A stretch of DNA of 64,000 nucleotides from Streptantibioticus cattleyicolor NRRL 8057 = DSM 46488 (lineage in GTDB: Bacteria > Actinomycetota > Actinomycetes > Streptomycetales > Streptomycetaceae). The DNA lies in contig NC_017586.1 of the NCBI RefSeq assembly GCF_000240165.1, positions 5,841,228 to 5,905,227 on the forward strand. Direction: 5' to 3'. The notes below the pieces were generated by a model. The model made no database searches. It had not been told where the DNA came from and saw nothing but the letters and a program-made list of their open reading frames with translations. The position numbers and the translations under genes were made by a program. Positions within the stretch are counted from its first letter, which is position 1; each line of letters starts with the position of its first letter. Shown piece by piece: positions 41,297 through 50,436 of this stretch.

Positions 41297-43844
41297 ACAG
41301 GCGCTGTCGCGGTACGCCGAGAGCGACCGGCCACTGGTCGAAGTGCTCGACGCGGACGGTGCCGTCGCCGCGAGCCACAGCTACCGTGCCGTCACCCGGG
41401 CCGCCCGCGCACTCGCCGACCGGATCGCCGGGCAGTTGCCGGCCGGCCGCGCGCCGCGGATCGGGGTGATCTGCGGCAACACCCCCGAGTTCGTCGTCAC
41501 CGACCTGGCGCTGCTGGCGCTGCGGGCCACCGGGATCCCGGTGCCGCTGGCGTTCACCCGCGAGCAGGCGGCCAGCCTCCTCGACGGCGCCGACCTGTGC
41601 CTGACCGACGCCCAGGGCGCCGCCCGGCTGGCCGAGTGGGGCGCCGACGCGGTGCTCCCAGCCGGCTGCCCGGTGGTCGCCGCCGACCTGACCGCGCCGG
41701 CCACCGTCCCGTACCGCCTCACCGGTGCCGACGGCGACTGGATCAGCAAGGTCATCCACACCTCGGGCACCACCTCCCGGCCCAAGGGGGTGCGCATCCG
41801 GGCGCACGGCGTGGACGCGCTGCTGGGTTCCTTGCGTGAGGTCATGCCGGCCGGGGCCTTCACCCGCTACCTGTCCTTCGTCCCGTTCAGCCTCCTGATC
41901 GAGCAGGTCACCGGGTTGTACATGGTGCTGCTGGACGGCGGCTGCCTGACCCTGCTGCCGTCCTCGGCGGCGCTGGTCGGCACCGACGCCGGGGCGGGCG
42001 AGGCCGCGCTGCCCTACCTGGCCGCCGCCCGCCCGACCGCCGTGGTCGCCACCCCGGCCCTGGTCGCGGTGGTGGCGGACGCGGCCCGCCGGGCGCGCGC
42101 GGCCGGCGCCGACATCCCGCGCACCCTGTTCGGCACCGCCACCGCACCCCTGATCTGCTGCGGCGGCGCCCCCGTCCACCCCGGGACGCTGCGCGAACTG
42201 GACGCCCTCGGGCTGCCGGTGCACGAGGGGTACGGCCTGTCCGAGAACTCCTCGGTGGTCAGCTGGAACACCCCGGACGCCCGCCGGATCGGCACCGTCG
42301 GACGGCCGCTGCCGCACGTACGGGTCAAGGTCGCCGACGACGGTGAACTCCTGGTCTCCAGCACCTCGTTGTTCGCCGGCTACACCCGCGACGACCCCTC
42401 CAGCTGCCTGCTGCGCGACGGCTGGCTGCACACCGGCGACCTCGCCGCCATCGACGCGGACGGCTTCATCACCGTCACCGGCCGCAAGAAGAACATCATC
42501 ATCACCGCGGCGGGCCGCAACGTCGCCCCCGAATGGGTCGAGGCACAGTACGCCCGGCTCCCCTTCGTCCAGGCCGTCGCGGTGGTCGGCAACGGACTGC
42601 CCGCGCTCCACGGGCTCTTCGTGCTGCGCCCCGGCACCGACCCGGACCAGGCCCGCGCCGCCATCGAGGCGTTCGGCGCGGAACACCTCTCCGAGGTCGA
42701 ACGCGTCGCCCGCGTCCACCTGGTGGACGCCGGACAACAGCGGTACCGCCGCTACTTCACCGTCACCGGCCGTCCGATGCGCGCCGCCATCGAAGCCGAT
42801 CTGACACAACATCAGTCAACGGAACCGACACAACATCAGCACGACGGCCCGGCCACCCGTCACCGGGCCGCCACCACCACACCCCACCCGCCCACCACCA
42901 GCAAGGGGAGATCCATGCCCACCACCCGCCCCGAGGTCCGCCCCTACGGCGCCGGAACGGGAAAGCTCGTGCTCGCCGGCCCCGGCCACCGCACCCTCGG
43001 CGACCTCGACCCGGCCGACACCATCGCCCTGCTCGCCGAGGCCGGCTTCCTCGTCCTGCGCGGCTTCGCCCCCTCGCTCGAAGACTTCTCGCTCTTCGTC
43101 AAGGCCCACTCCGCACGGGTCACCCTCGACCCGGCCCGCTCCTTCCACGGCGGCGACGTGGCGCAGAAGGTGGACGCCGGCACCGCCGCCGTCGGCCTCC
43201 ACCTGGAGAACGGCAACAGCCCCTTCGTCCCCGACCTCACCTGGTTCCTGTGCGAACGCGCCGCCGCCACCGGCTCGCAGACCACCGTCTGCGACGGCTA
43301 CCGGGTGTGGGACGCCGCCACCGACGCCGACCGGGCCGCCTTCGCCCAGGACATCGTGTACGGCCGCGGCGTCGAGGAGGACAAGTGGAAGCGGTTCGTC
43401 TTCCACCAACTCGGCGGCGAGAAGCCCCTCGACGCCATCACCCTGGACGACTTCCGGGCGCTGGCCGGCGACGACCCCGGCACCACCATCACCCCGCGCC
43501 CCGACGGCTCGGTGCACTACGCCCACCGCACCCCGGCGGCCCGCACCACGCTCTTCGGCGACCGGCTCTCCTGGGCCAACAGCGTCTTCGGGCCCTCCTA
43601 CAACTACGAGCAGCCGGTCATCACCTTCGCCGACGGCACCCCGCTGCCCGAACCGCTCCTCGCCCGGATGAAGCGCCTCACCGACGACCTCACCGAGGAC
43701 ATCGACTGGCACGACGGCGACGTCGCCCTCATCGACAACACCCGCGTCATGCACGGCCGCCGGGCCATCGAGGACCCCGCCCGCACCGTCTACAACGCCC
43801 AGAGCTACCTCGACCGCGACCTGCTCCCGGGCACCGCGGCCTGA
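41283..43844 (+). CDS. AMP-dependent acyl ligase read through into TauD-type dioxygenase
   Basis: A single 853-codon frame. Residues 1-~505 form an adenylate-forming ligase (IHTSGTTSRPKGVR, YGLSENSS, DGWLHTGDLA, GRKKNIII). Residues ~545-853 form a TauD/TfdA Fe(II)/2-oxoglutarate oxygenase with an HxE metal motif in GLHLENGNS and distal His in DNTRVMHGRR. The ~40-residue linker has no stop, but a TGA lies one base out of frame at 42802-42804, exactly where a ligase would end, and AGGGGAG stands before the internal ATG at 42915. Either a natural fusion or two genes with a lost stop. GTG start follows GGGAGG. Confidence 0.8.
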   Translation: MRAVEQALSRYAESDRPLVEVLDADGAVAASHSYRAVTRAARALADRIAGQLPAGRAPRIGVICGNTPEFVVTDLALLALRATGIPVPLAFTREQAASLLDGADLCLTDAQGAARLAEWGADAVLPAGCPVVAADLTAPATVPYRLTGADGDWISKVIHTSGTTSRPKGVRIRAHGVDALLGSLREVMPAGAFTRYLSFVPFSLLIEQVTGLYMVLLDGGCLTLLPSSAALVGTDAGAGEAALPYLAAARPTAVVATPALVAVVADAARRARAAGADIPRTLFGTATAPLICCGGAPVHPGTLRELDALGLPVHEGYGLSENSSVVSWNTPDARRIGTVGRPLPHVRVKVADDGELLVSSTSLFAGYTRDDPSSCLLRDGWLHTGDLAAIDADGFITVTGRKKNIIITAAGRNVAPEWVEAQYARLPFVQAVAVVGNGLPALHGLFVLRPGTDPDQARAAIEAFGAEHLSEVERVARVHLVDAGQQRYRRYFTVTGRPMRAAIEADLTQHQSTEPTQHQHDGPATRHRAATTTPHPPTTSKGRSMPTTRPEVRPYGAGTGKLVLAGPGHRTLGDLDPADTIALLAEAGFLVLRGFAPSLEDFSLFVKAHSARVTLDPARSFHGGDVAQKVDAGTAAVGLHLENGNSPFVPDLTWFLCERAAATGSQTTVCDGYRVWDAATDADRAAFAQDIVYGRGVEEDKWKRFVFHQLGGEKPLDAITLDDFRALAGDDPGTTITPRPDGSVHYAHRTPAARTTLFGDRLSWANSVFGPSYNYEQPVITFADGTPLPEPLLARMKRLTDDLTEDIDWHDGDVALIDNTRVMHGRRAIEDPARTVYNAQSYLDRDLLPGTAA
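42801..42839. repeat. Direct repeats GACACAACATCAG in the ligase-dioxygenase linker
   Basis: GACACAACATCAG occurs at 42803-42815 and 42827-42839, a 24-bp period. CTGACACAACATCAG at 42801-42815 differs at one base from the minus-strand reading of the palindrome at 17374-17388. The stretch is AT-richer than its surroundings and looks like intergenic operator DNA that happens to be read through. Confidence 0.5.
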
Positions 43845-43878
43845 CCGCGCCGGCAGGCACCAGACCACGGGAGACCCC

Positions 43879-44562
43879 ATGACCACCACCACGCCCCCGC
43901 GAGGGCTCGACCACCCCGCCGTCGGCGCGGTCCTGGCCCGGCTCTACGCGGCGGCCGACCGCGACGACCAGGCCGTGATGGCCCGCGCCCACGCCCGCGC
44001 CGCCGAACTGCCCGGCCCGCCCACCGTCGCCCAGACCACCGAACTGTGCGCCGACGCCTCACTGCCGGTGCACCCGAACATCGGCCGCCTGCTGTACCTG
44101 CTGGTCCGCGCCATACGCCCGGCCCGCGTCGTCGAGTTCGGCACCTCGTTCGCGACCTCCACCATCCAACTCGCCGCCGCGTTACGCGACAACGGCACCG
44201 GAACCGTCACCGGCACCGAACTCGACCCCGGCAAGGCGGAGTGGGCCCGCGCCAACCTCGCCGAGGCGGGACTGGCCGAGTACGCCACCGTCCTGACCGG
44301 CGACGCCCGGGAAACCCTGGCCGGCCTGCCCGGCCCGGTCGACCTCGTCCTGCTCGACGGCTGGAAGGAGCTGTACCTGCCCGTATTCGAACTGCTCCAG
44401 CCCAAGCTGCGGCCCGGCGCGGTCGTCGTCGCCGACAACCTGCCGCTGCTGCCGCCCGAGTTCCTGGCCCGGGTCCGCGACCGGGCAGGCGGATACCTCT
44501 CCGTCACCCTCCCGCTGGGCGACGGCATCGAGATCAGCACCTGGGCAGGGGGCCAGTCATGA
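43879..44562 (+). CDS. Class I SAM O-methyltransferase (CCoAOMT-like)
   Basis: A 227-residue methyltransferase. Motif I is RVVEFGTSFATSTIQLAAAL, the acidic SAM contact is VTGTELDPGKAEWARANL, and VDLVLLDGWKELYLPVFELL gives the metal-type Asp seen in catechol/caffeoyl-CoA O-methyltransferases. It probably methylates a phenolic or N-hydroxy group of the product. GGGAG precedes the ATG. Its stop overlaps the start of the flavoprotein gene by four bases, indicating co-translation. Confidence 0.88.
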   Translation: MTTTTPPRGLDHPAVGAVLARLYAAADRDDQAVMARAHARAAELPGPPTVAQTTELCADASLPVHPNIGRLLYLLVRAIRPARVVEFGTSFATSTIQLAAALRDNGTGTVTGTELDPGKAEWARANLAEAGLAEYATVLTGDARETLAGLPGPVDLVLLDGWKELYLPVFELLQPKLRPGAVVVADNLPLLPPEFLARVRDRAGGYLSVTLPLGDGIEISTWAGGQS

Positions 44563-46514
44563 CCGGCGCACCACGTCAGATCGCCATCGTCGGCGCCGGA
44601 CCGCGCGGGCTGTCGGTGCTGGAACGGCTCTGCGCCAACGCCGGCCACCTCGGCGCCGGCCCGGTCACCGTCCACGTGGTCGACCCGCACGCCCCCGGCG
44701 CCGGCGCGGTGTGGCGCACCGACCAGTCCGGCCACCTGCTGATGAACACCGTCGCCTCGCAGGTGACCGTCTTCAGCGACGACTCGGTGGAGATGGCCGG
44801 GCCGGTGCGCCCCGGGCCCAGCCTCTACGAGTGGGCGCGCTTCCTGACCCTGATGGGCCCCTTCGACGACCACGAGCCACGGGTGCTCGCCGAGGCCCGC
44901 GACCTCGGCCCGGACGACTACCCCACCCGCGCCTTCTACGGCCGCTATCTGACCTGGGCCTTCCAGCGGGTGGTGAGCACCGCCCCGGCCGGGGTCACCG
45001 TCGAGGTGCACCGCTCGGCCGCGGTCGCCCTCGACGACACCGCCCCGAACGGCCCCGACGCACCGCAGACCCTGCGGCTCGCCGACGGCACCGAACTCAC
45101 CGTGGACGCCGTCGTCCTCGCCCAGGGCCACACCGCCGCCCGGCGCACCCCGCGGGCCGCCCGGCTCGCCGCCTTCGCCGAGGAACACGGCCTGGCCTAC
45201 CTGCCGCCGGCCAACCCCGCCGACCTCGACCTGTCCTTCGTCGCCCCCGGCGAGAAGGTGCTGCTGCGCGGCCTCGGGCTCAACTTCTTCGACCACATGG
45301 CGCTGTTCACCCAAGGCCGCGGCGGCGTCTTCGAACGCGTCGGCACCACCACCGTCTACCACCCCTCCGGCCGCGAACCACGGCTGTACGCCGGATCCCG
45401 GCGCGGCATCCCGTACCACTCGCGCGGCGAGAACGAGAAGGGGCCGCACGGCCGCCACCTGCCCCGGCTGCTCACCACCGACCACGTCGCCACCTTGCGC
45501 AAGCGCGCCGAGGCCGGCGACCCGGTGGACTTCCGCGCCGAGTTGTGGCCGCTGGTCGCCGCCGAGGTGGAGGCGGTCTACTACGCGGCGCTGCTGCGGG
45601 CGCACGGCCGCGTCTCCGACGCCGAGGTGCTCACCGAACGCTATCTCGCCGCCCCGGACGACGCCGGACGCCGCCACCTGCTCGACGCCTACCGCGTCCC
45701 CGCCGCCGACCGCTGGGACTGGGACCGGGTGGCCCGCCCGCACCACGGCCGGACCTTCACCGACCAGGCCGACTTCGACCGCTGGCTGCTGGCCTACCTG
45801 CGCCGCGACGTGGCCCGGGCCCGGCAGGGCAACGTCAGCGGACCGGTGAAGGCCGCCCTGGACGTCCTGCGCGACCTGCGCAACGAGATCCGCCTCGCGG
45901 TCGACCACGCCGGACTCACCGGCGACTCGCACCGCGACCACCTCGACGGCTGGTACACCCCGCTCAACGCCTTCTTGTCGATCGGCCCGCCGGCCTCCCG
46001 GATCGAGGAGATGATCGCGCTGATCGAGGCGGGCGTGCTCACCGTGCTCGCCCCGGGCCTGGAGGTCACCGCCGACCCGGCGGCCGGTGCCTTCACCGCC
46101 CGCTCCGCCGCGCTCCCCGGCCACCGGGTGTCCGCCTCGGTGCTCGTCGAGGCCCGGCTGCCCGAACCGGACCTGCGCACCACCGCCGACCCGCTGCTGC
46201 GCCACCTGCTCGCCACCGGCCAGTGCCGCACCCACCGCGTCCCCACCCCCGGCGCGGCCCCCTACGAGACCGGCGGACTCGCCGTCACCGACCGCCCCTA
46301 CCACCTGATCGGCGCCGACGGGACGAGCCATCCACGGCGCTTCGCCTACGGGGTGCCCACCGAATCGGTCCACTGGGTGACCGCCGCCGGCATCCGCCCC
46401 GGCGTCAACTCCGTGACCCTCGGCGACTCCGACGCCATCGCCCGCGCCGTCCTCGCCCTCACCCCGGCCGGCGCCCCGCTCGCCGACCCGCGTCTGACGG
46501 AGGTGACGGCATGA
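44559..46514 (+). CDS. FAD/NAD(P)-binding monooxygenase, CreE/FzmM/KinM-like
   Basis: A 651-residue flavoprotein with FAD motif IAIVGAGPRGLSVLERL at the N-terminus and the NAD-binding_9 architecture. Length, sequence type and tight coupling (ATGA overlap) to a fumarase-superfamily lyase match the CreE-CreD pairs, in which CreE oxidises L-aspartate in steps to nitrosuccinate. That would make it the first enzyme of the nitrous-acid pathway. I recognise it by architecture and neighbourhood, not by alignment; other flavin N-oxygenases remain possible. Confidence 0.75.
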   Translation: MTGAPRQIAIVGAGPRGLSVLERLCANAGHLGAGPVTVHVVDPHAPGAGAVWRTDQSGHLLMNTVASQVTVFSDDSVEMAGPVRPGPSLYEWARFLTLMGPFDDHEPRVLAEARDLGPDDYPTRAFYGRYLTWAFQRVVSTAPAGVTVEVHRSAAVALDDTAPNGPDAPQTLRLADGTELTVDAVVLAQGHTAARRTPRAARLAAFAEEHGLAYLPPANPADLDLSFVAPGEKVLLRGLGLNFFDHMALFTQGRGGVFERVGTTTVYHPSGREPRLYAGSRRGIPYHSRGENEKGPHGRHLPRLLTTDHVATLRKRAEAGDPVDFRAELWPLVAAEVEAVYYAALLRAHGRVSDAEVLTERYLAAPDDAGRRHLLDAYRVPAADRWDWDRVARPHHGRTFTDQADFDRWLLAYLRRDVARARQGNVSGPVKAALDVLRDLRNEIRLAVDHAGLTGDSHRDHLDGWYTPLNAFLSIGPPASRIEEMIALIEAGVLTVLAPGLEVTADPAAGAFTARSAALPGHRVSASVLVEARLPEPDLRTTADPLLRHLLATGQCRTHRVPTPGAAPYETGGLAVTDRPYHLIGADGTSHPRRFAYGVPTESVHWVTAAGIRPGVNSVTLGDSDAIARAVLALTPAGAPLADPRLTEVTA

Positions 46515-48007
46515 CCGCGCCGCAGCCCCCCGAGGCCGACACCGGACTGCTCTCCCCGGTCCGGGCCGGCACCCCGGTGGAACGGGCCGTCGGCGACCGG
46601 GCCTGGATCCAGGCGATGCTGGACGCGGAGGCCGCCCTGGCCCGCGCCCAGGCCCGGCTGGGCACCGTCCCCGCCGAGGCCGCCGCCGCCGTCACCGAGG
46701 CCGCCCGCGTCGAGCACATCGACGTCACCGCGGTCGCCCGGGGCAGCCGCGAGACCGCCAACCCGGTGGTCGGCCTGGTCCGCGAACTGACCGCCGTGGT
46801 GGCCGCCACCGACCCGGCCGCCGCCGAGTACGTCCACCGCGGCTCCACCAGCCAGGACGTCTTCGACACCGGCGCGATGCTGGTGGCCGCCCGGGCGCTG
46901 CGGCTGATCCTGGCCGACCTCGGCCGGGTCGCCGACGCCCTCGGCCGGCTCGCCGAGGACCACCGGGACACCCCGATGGCCGGCCGCACCCTCGCCCTGC
47001 ACGCGGTGCCCACCACCTTCGGGCTCAAGGCGGCCGGCTGGCGCCAACTGGTGCTGGAGGCCGCCGAACGCCTCGGCCGGCTGCTGTACGGCGGGCTGCC
47101 GGTCTCCCTCGGCGGCGCCGCCGGCACCCTGGCCGGCTACCTGGAGTACGCCCCGGGGGCCGGCGAGGACTACCCGGCGCGGCTGACCGAGGCGTTCGCC
47201 GCCGAGACCGGGCTCGCGGTGCCGGTGCTGCCCTGGCACGCGCTGCGCACCCCCGTCGCGGACCTCGCCTCGGCGCTCGCCATCACCACCGGCGCCCTCG
47301 GCAAGATCGCGGTGGACGTCCAGTCGCTGGTCCGCACCGAGGTCGGCGAGGTGGTCGAGCCCACCGTGGAGGGCCGCGGCGCCTCCTCCGCCATGCCGCA
47401 CAAACGCAATCCCGTGCTGGCCACCATGATGCGCGCCGCCGCGCTTCAAGTCCCGGTGCTGGCGGCCGGGTTGACCGGCGCCATGCTCGCGGAGGACGAA
47501 CGGTCGGCGGGCGCCTGGCACGCCGAGTGGCAACTGCTGCGCGAGGCCCTGCGACTGGCCGGCGGCGCCGCCCACACCGCGGTCGAACTCGCCGAGGGGC
47601 TCGGGGTGCGCCCCGCCCGGATGCGGGAGAACCTGGCGCTCACCGGCAGCCAGGTGGTCTCCGAGCGGATCGCCGCCGCCCTCGCCCCGTACCTCGGGCG
47701 CGGCCCGGCCAAGGCGCTGCTGACCCGGGCCTCGGCCCAGGCACAGCGCGCCGGCCGGCCGCTCGGCGAGGTGCTGGCCCGCCACCCGGAGGTCACCAGC
47801 CACCTCGACCACGACCGGCTCGCCGGACTCCTCGACCCGGCCCGCTACACCGGCGCCGCCGCCCACCTGGTCGACCGGGCGCTGCGCCACCCGGCCTCCG
47901 GACCCGAGGCCACCGCCGCCGAGCCGGACCCCGACACCCCCGACCCGGGCCAACTCGTCCCGGACCACGTGCTGATCTACCCGCACCTGTACACCACCGC
48001 CCGCTGA
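46511..48007 (+). CDS. Fumarase/aspartase-superfamily lyase, CreD-like nitrosuccinate lyase
   Basis: A 498-residue lyase. The C2/C3 regions are YVHRGSTSQDVFDTGAML and the mobile signature loop GRGASSAMPHKRNPV (residues ~288-303) with its catalytic Ser. The family includes adenylosuccinate lyase, carboxymuconate cycloisomerase and CreD/KinL/FzmL, which release nitrite from nitrosuccinate. Coupling to the CreE-like flavoprotein favours the last. The ~90-residue C-terminal extension ends in HVLIYPHLYTTAR. Start overlaps the previous stop by four bases. Confidence 0.8.
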   Translation: MTAPQPPEADTGLLSPVRAGTPVERAVGDRAWIQAMLDAEAALARAQARLGTVPAEAAAAVTEAARVEHIDVTAVARGSRETANPVVGLVRELTAVVAATDPAAAEYVHRGSTSQDVFDTGAMLVAARALRLILADLGRVADALGRLAEDHRDTPMAGRTLALHAVPTTFGLKAAGWRQLVLEAAERLGRLLYGGLPVSLGGAAGTLAGYLEYAPGAGEDYPARLTEAFAAETGLAVPVLPWHALRTPVADLASALAITTGALGKIAVDVQSLVRTEVGEVVEPTVEGRGASSAMPHKRNPVLATMMRAAALQVPVLAAGLTGAMLAEDERSAGAWHAEWQLLREALRLAGGAAHTAVELAEGLGVRPARMRENLALTGSQVVSERIAAALAPYLGRGPAKALLTRASAQAQRAGRPLGEVLARHPEVTSHLDHDRLAGLLDPARYTGAAAHLVDRALRHPASGPEATAAEPDPDTPDPGQLVPDHVLIYPHLYTTAR

Positions 48008-48095
48008 CCCCACCCCCTCTCCGTACCGCCACGTGCCCCGCCCCGGACCGGCGGCGAACCGCCCCGGGGCCGGGGCCGGAAAGGAAACACCCGCC

Positions 48096-49181
48096 ATGGC
48101 AACGCTCTTCGACCCGCACCGGGCCGGCGCCATCCCGCTGCCCAACCGGGTCGTGATGGCCCCGATGACCCGCAACCGCGCCGACCGCGACGGGGTGCCC
48201 ACCGACCTGATGGCCCGTTACTACGCGCAGCGGGCCGGCGCCGGACTGATCGTCACCGAATCCGTGTGGATCAGCCCGGACGGCCACGGCGAGGCCGGGG
48301 CGCCGGGGCTGCACACCGCCGCCCAGGCCGCCGGGTGGCGTACCGTCACCGACGCCGTGCACCGGGCCGGCGGCCGGATCGTGGCCCAACTGGTCCACAC
48401 CGGACGCCTGGCCCACCCCGCGCTGCTGCCGCCCGGCGCCGTACCGCTCGCCCCCTCCGCCGTACGGGCCCGGACCGAGACCCGCACCTTCGACGGGCTC
48501 GTGCCGTGCGTGACGCCACGGGAGATGACCGAGGAGGAGATCACCGGCGCGGTCGACGCCTTCGCCGCGGCGGCCCGCCGCGCCCTGGACGCCGGCTTCG
48601 ACGGGGTCGAACTCCAGGGCGCCAACGGCAACTTGATCCACCAGTTCCTCTCCGGCAACGCCAACCTGCGCACCGACGGCTACGGCGGCACCCCGGCGGG
48701 ACGCATCCGCTTCGCGCTGGAGACGGTGCGGGCGGTGGTGGCGCAGACGGGGCCGGGACGGGTGGGGCTGCGGCTGTCGCCCGGCAGCGACTACGGCGAC
48801 CTGGCCGAACCCGACCTGCCGGCCGTCCACGGCGCCCTCCTCGACGCCCTGGCCGCCGAGCCGTTGGCCTACCTCCACCTGATCGAGGGCCCCGACCCGG
48901 CGGTGGCGGCGCTGGTGCGCGAACGGTGGCCGGCCACCCTGATCGTCAACCCCTGGACCGGCGACGCCCCCACCGACCCGCTCACCGCGACCCGGCGGGT
49001 GGCCACCGGCGCCGCCGACGCGGTCAGCTTCGCCCGGATGTTCGCCGCCAACCCCGACCTGCCGGAGCGGCTGCGGCTCGGCGTGCCGCTCAACGACCCC
49101 GACCCCGACACCTTCCACGGCGGCGACGCCGCCGGTTACACCGACTACCCCCGCCACCGGGCCGCCGTCGTCGGCGTGTGA
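48096..49181 (+). CDS. Old yellow enzyme-family flavin reductase
   Basis: A 361-residue FMN-dependent ene- or nitro-reductase. The TIM-barrel blocks PLPNRVVMAPMTRNRADRDG, VAQLVHTGRLAHP, FDGVELQGANGNLIHQFLS and NLRTDGYGGTPAGRIRFALE are diagnostic. The HxxN active-site pair of typical OYE is altered: GANGNLIHQFL carries the family Gly-Ala-x-Gly but the catalytic Tyr is not obvious. In the cluster it may reduce a conjugated double bond, or a nitro/nitroso group. GGAAAGGAAA precedes the ATG. Confidence 0.88.
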   Translation: MATLFDPHRAGAIPLPNRVVMAPMTRNRADRDGVPTDLMARYYAQRAGAGLIVTESVWISPDGHGEAGAPGLHTAAQAAGWRTVTDAVHRAGGRIVAQLVHTGRLAHPALLPPGAVPLAPSAVRARTETRTFDGLVPCVTPREMTEEEITGAVDAFAAAARRALDAGFDGVELQGANGNLIHQFLSGNANLRTDGYGGTPAGRIRFALETVRAVVAQTGPGRVGLRLSPGSDYGDLAEPDLPAVHGALLDALAAEPLAYLHLIEGPDPAVAALVRERWPATLIVNPWTGDAPTDPLTATRRVATGAADAVSFARMFAANPDLPERLRLGVPLNDPDPDTFHGGDAAGYTDYPRHRAAVVGV

Positions 49182-49192
49182 GGAGAGACGCG

Positions 49193-50278
49193 ATGAGCCA
49201 GCAGACTTCGCCCGCCGCCGACCAGTACGCCGTGATCGGCGACCACTACTCGGACTTCAAGCAGACCGCGCCGCTGGCCCTCCCCGAGCAGCACACCGTG
49301 CTGACCAGCCTCGGGGACCTGCGCGGCCTGCGGGTGCTCGACCTCGCCTGCGGACACGGCCACTACACCCGGCTGATCAAACGGGCCGGCGCCGCCGAGG
49401 TGGTCGGCGTGGACCTCTCCCCGGTCATGGTGGACCTCGCCCGCGGCGCCGAGGCCGCCGACCCGCTGGGCATCTCCTACCTGGTCGCCGACGCGGTGGA
49501 CCTGCCGCGGCTGGGCGGCTTCGACGTGGTCAGCGCGGTGTGGCTGCTCAACTACGCCACCACCAAGGACGAGTTGACCGCGATGTTCCGCGGCATCCAC
49601 CGTAACCTGGTGCCCGGCGGCCGGTTCGCCGCCCTCACCGTGTGGCCCGGCTTCGACGCCAACGGCCCGGCCTGGGACGCCTACGGGCTGCGGGTGGTCT
49701 CCGAGACCCCCGACGGCGACCGCGGCGTGCTCGTCACCGACCTGCTCGCCGGTGACCACACCTCCACCATCACCACCTCGCGGTGGAGCGCCGAGGCGGT
49801 CGCCGAGTGCCTGCGCGCCGCCGGCTTCGAGTCGTCCGCCTGGCACGGCCCGCGGGTCCCCCAGGAGGCCGTCGACCGCTTCGGCGACGCCTTCTGGGAC
49901 GACTACCGGGCCAACCCGATGCCCGCCGTGCTCACCGCCACCCGGCCCGCCGAACCGGTGGGCGCCGCCGAGCGCGGCGCCGACGTACGCGACCGGGCGC
50001 ACCAGCTCAGCGGGCGGCTCGCGGCGGGGGACTGGCACCCCTCCGCACTCGCCCGGCGGGTCGCCGCCCTGCTGCTGACCGCCACCGCCGGCCACGGCGC
50101 GCTCACCGCCGCCGCCATCCGCGGCGCGCTGTGGGAGGGCGGCGAGCCGCTGGCGGCCGGCGCCGACGGGGCCCTCGCCCGGCTGCTCGCCGACTCCCTG
50201 CCGCTGGTGGAGTCCGGCGACCCCGCCGGGCTGCCGGCCGCCGGCGCCGTCCACGACCTGCTGCGCCAACTCGGCTGA
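49193..50278 (+). CDS. SAM-dependent methyltransferase with C-terminal extension
   Basis: A 361-residue protein. Residues ~20-250 are a class I methyltransferase (motif I RVLDLACGHGHYTRLIKRA, then VVGVDLSPVMVDLARG and VVSAVWLLNYATTKDELTAM). The remaining ~110 residues form an Ala/Leu-rich helical domain (LAAGDWHPSALARRVAALLL) not usual for the family; it may mediate dimerisation. AGGAGAG precedes the ATG, 11 bp after the OYE gene. The methyl acceptor is unknown. Confidence 0.85.
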   Translation: MSQQTSPAADQYAVIGDHYSDFKQTAPLALPEQHTVLTSLGDLRGLRVLDLACGHGHYTRLIKRAGAAEVVGVDLSPVMVDLARGAEAADPLGISYLVADAVDLPRLGGFDVVSAVWLLNYATTKDELTAMFRGIHRNLVPGGRFAALTVWPGFDANGPAWDAYGLRVVSETPDGDRGVLVTDLLAGDHTSTITTSRWSAEAVAECLRAAGFESSAWHGPRVPQEAVDRFGDAFWDDYRANPMPAVLTATRPAEPVGAAERGADVRDRAHQLSGRLAAGDWHPSALARRVAALLLTATAGHGALTAAAIRGALWEGGEPLAAGADGALARLLADSLPLVESGDPAGLPAAGAVHDLLRQLG

Positions 50279-50436
50279 ACCGCGCGGGCGGTGGGCGACC
50301 GCGGAATTCCGCGCACGCCCACCGCCCGCCCGGCCCGCCATCGCCCCGCCCGGCCCCGGCCCCCGCCGGTGCCGGGCGCAGCCACGAGGCCCCCTCGCCC
50401 CCGCCCCGCGAGCCCCGACCGGAAAGGCCCACCGCC

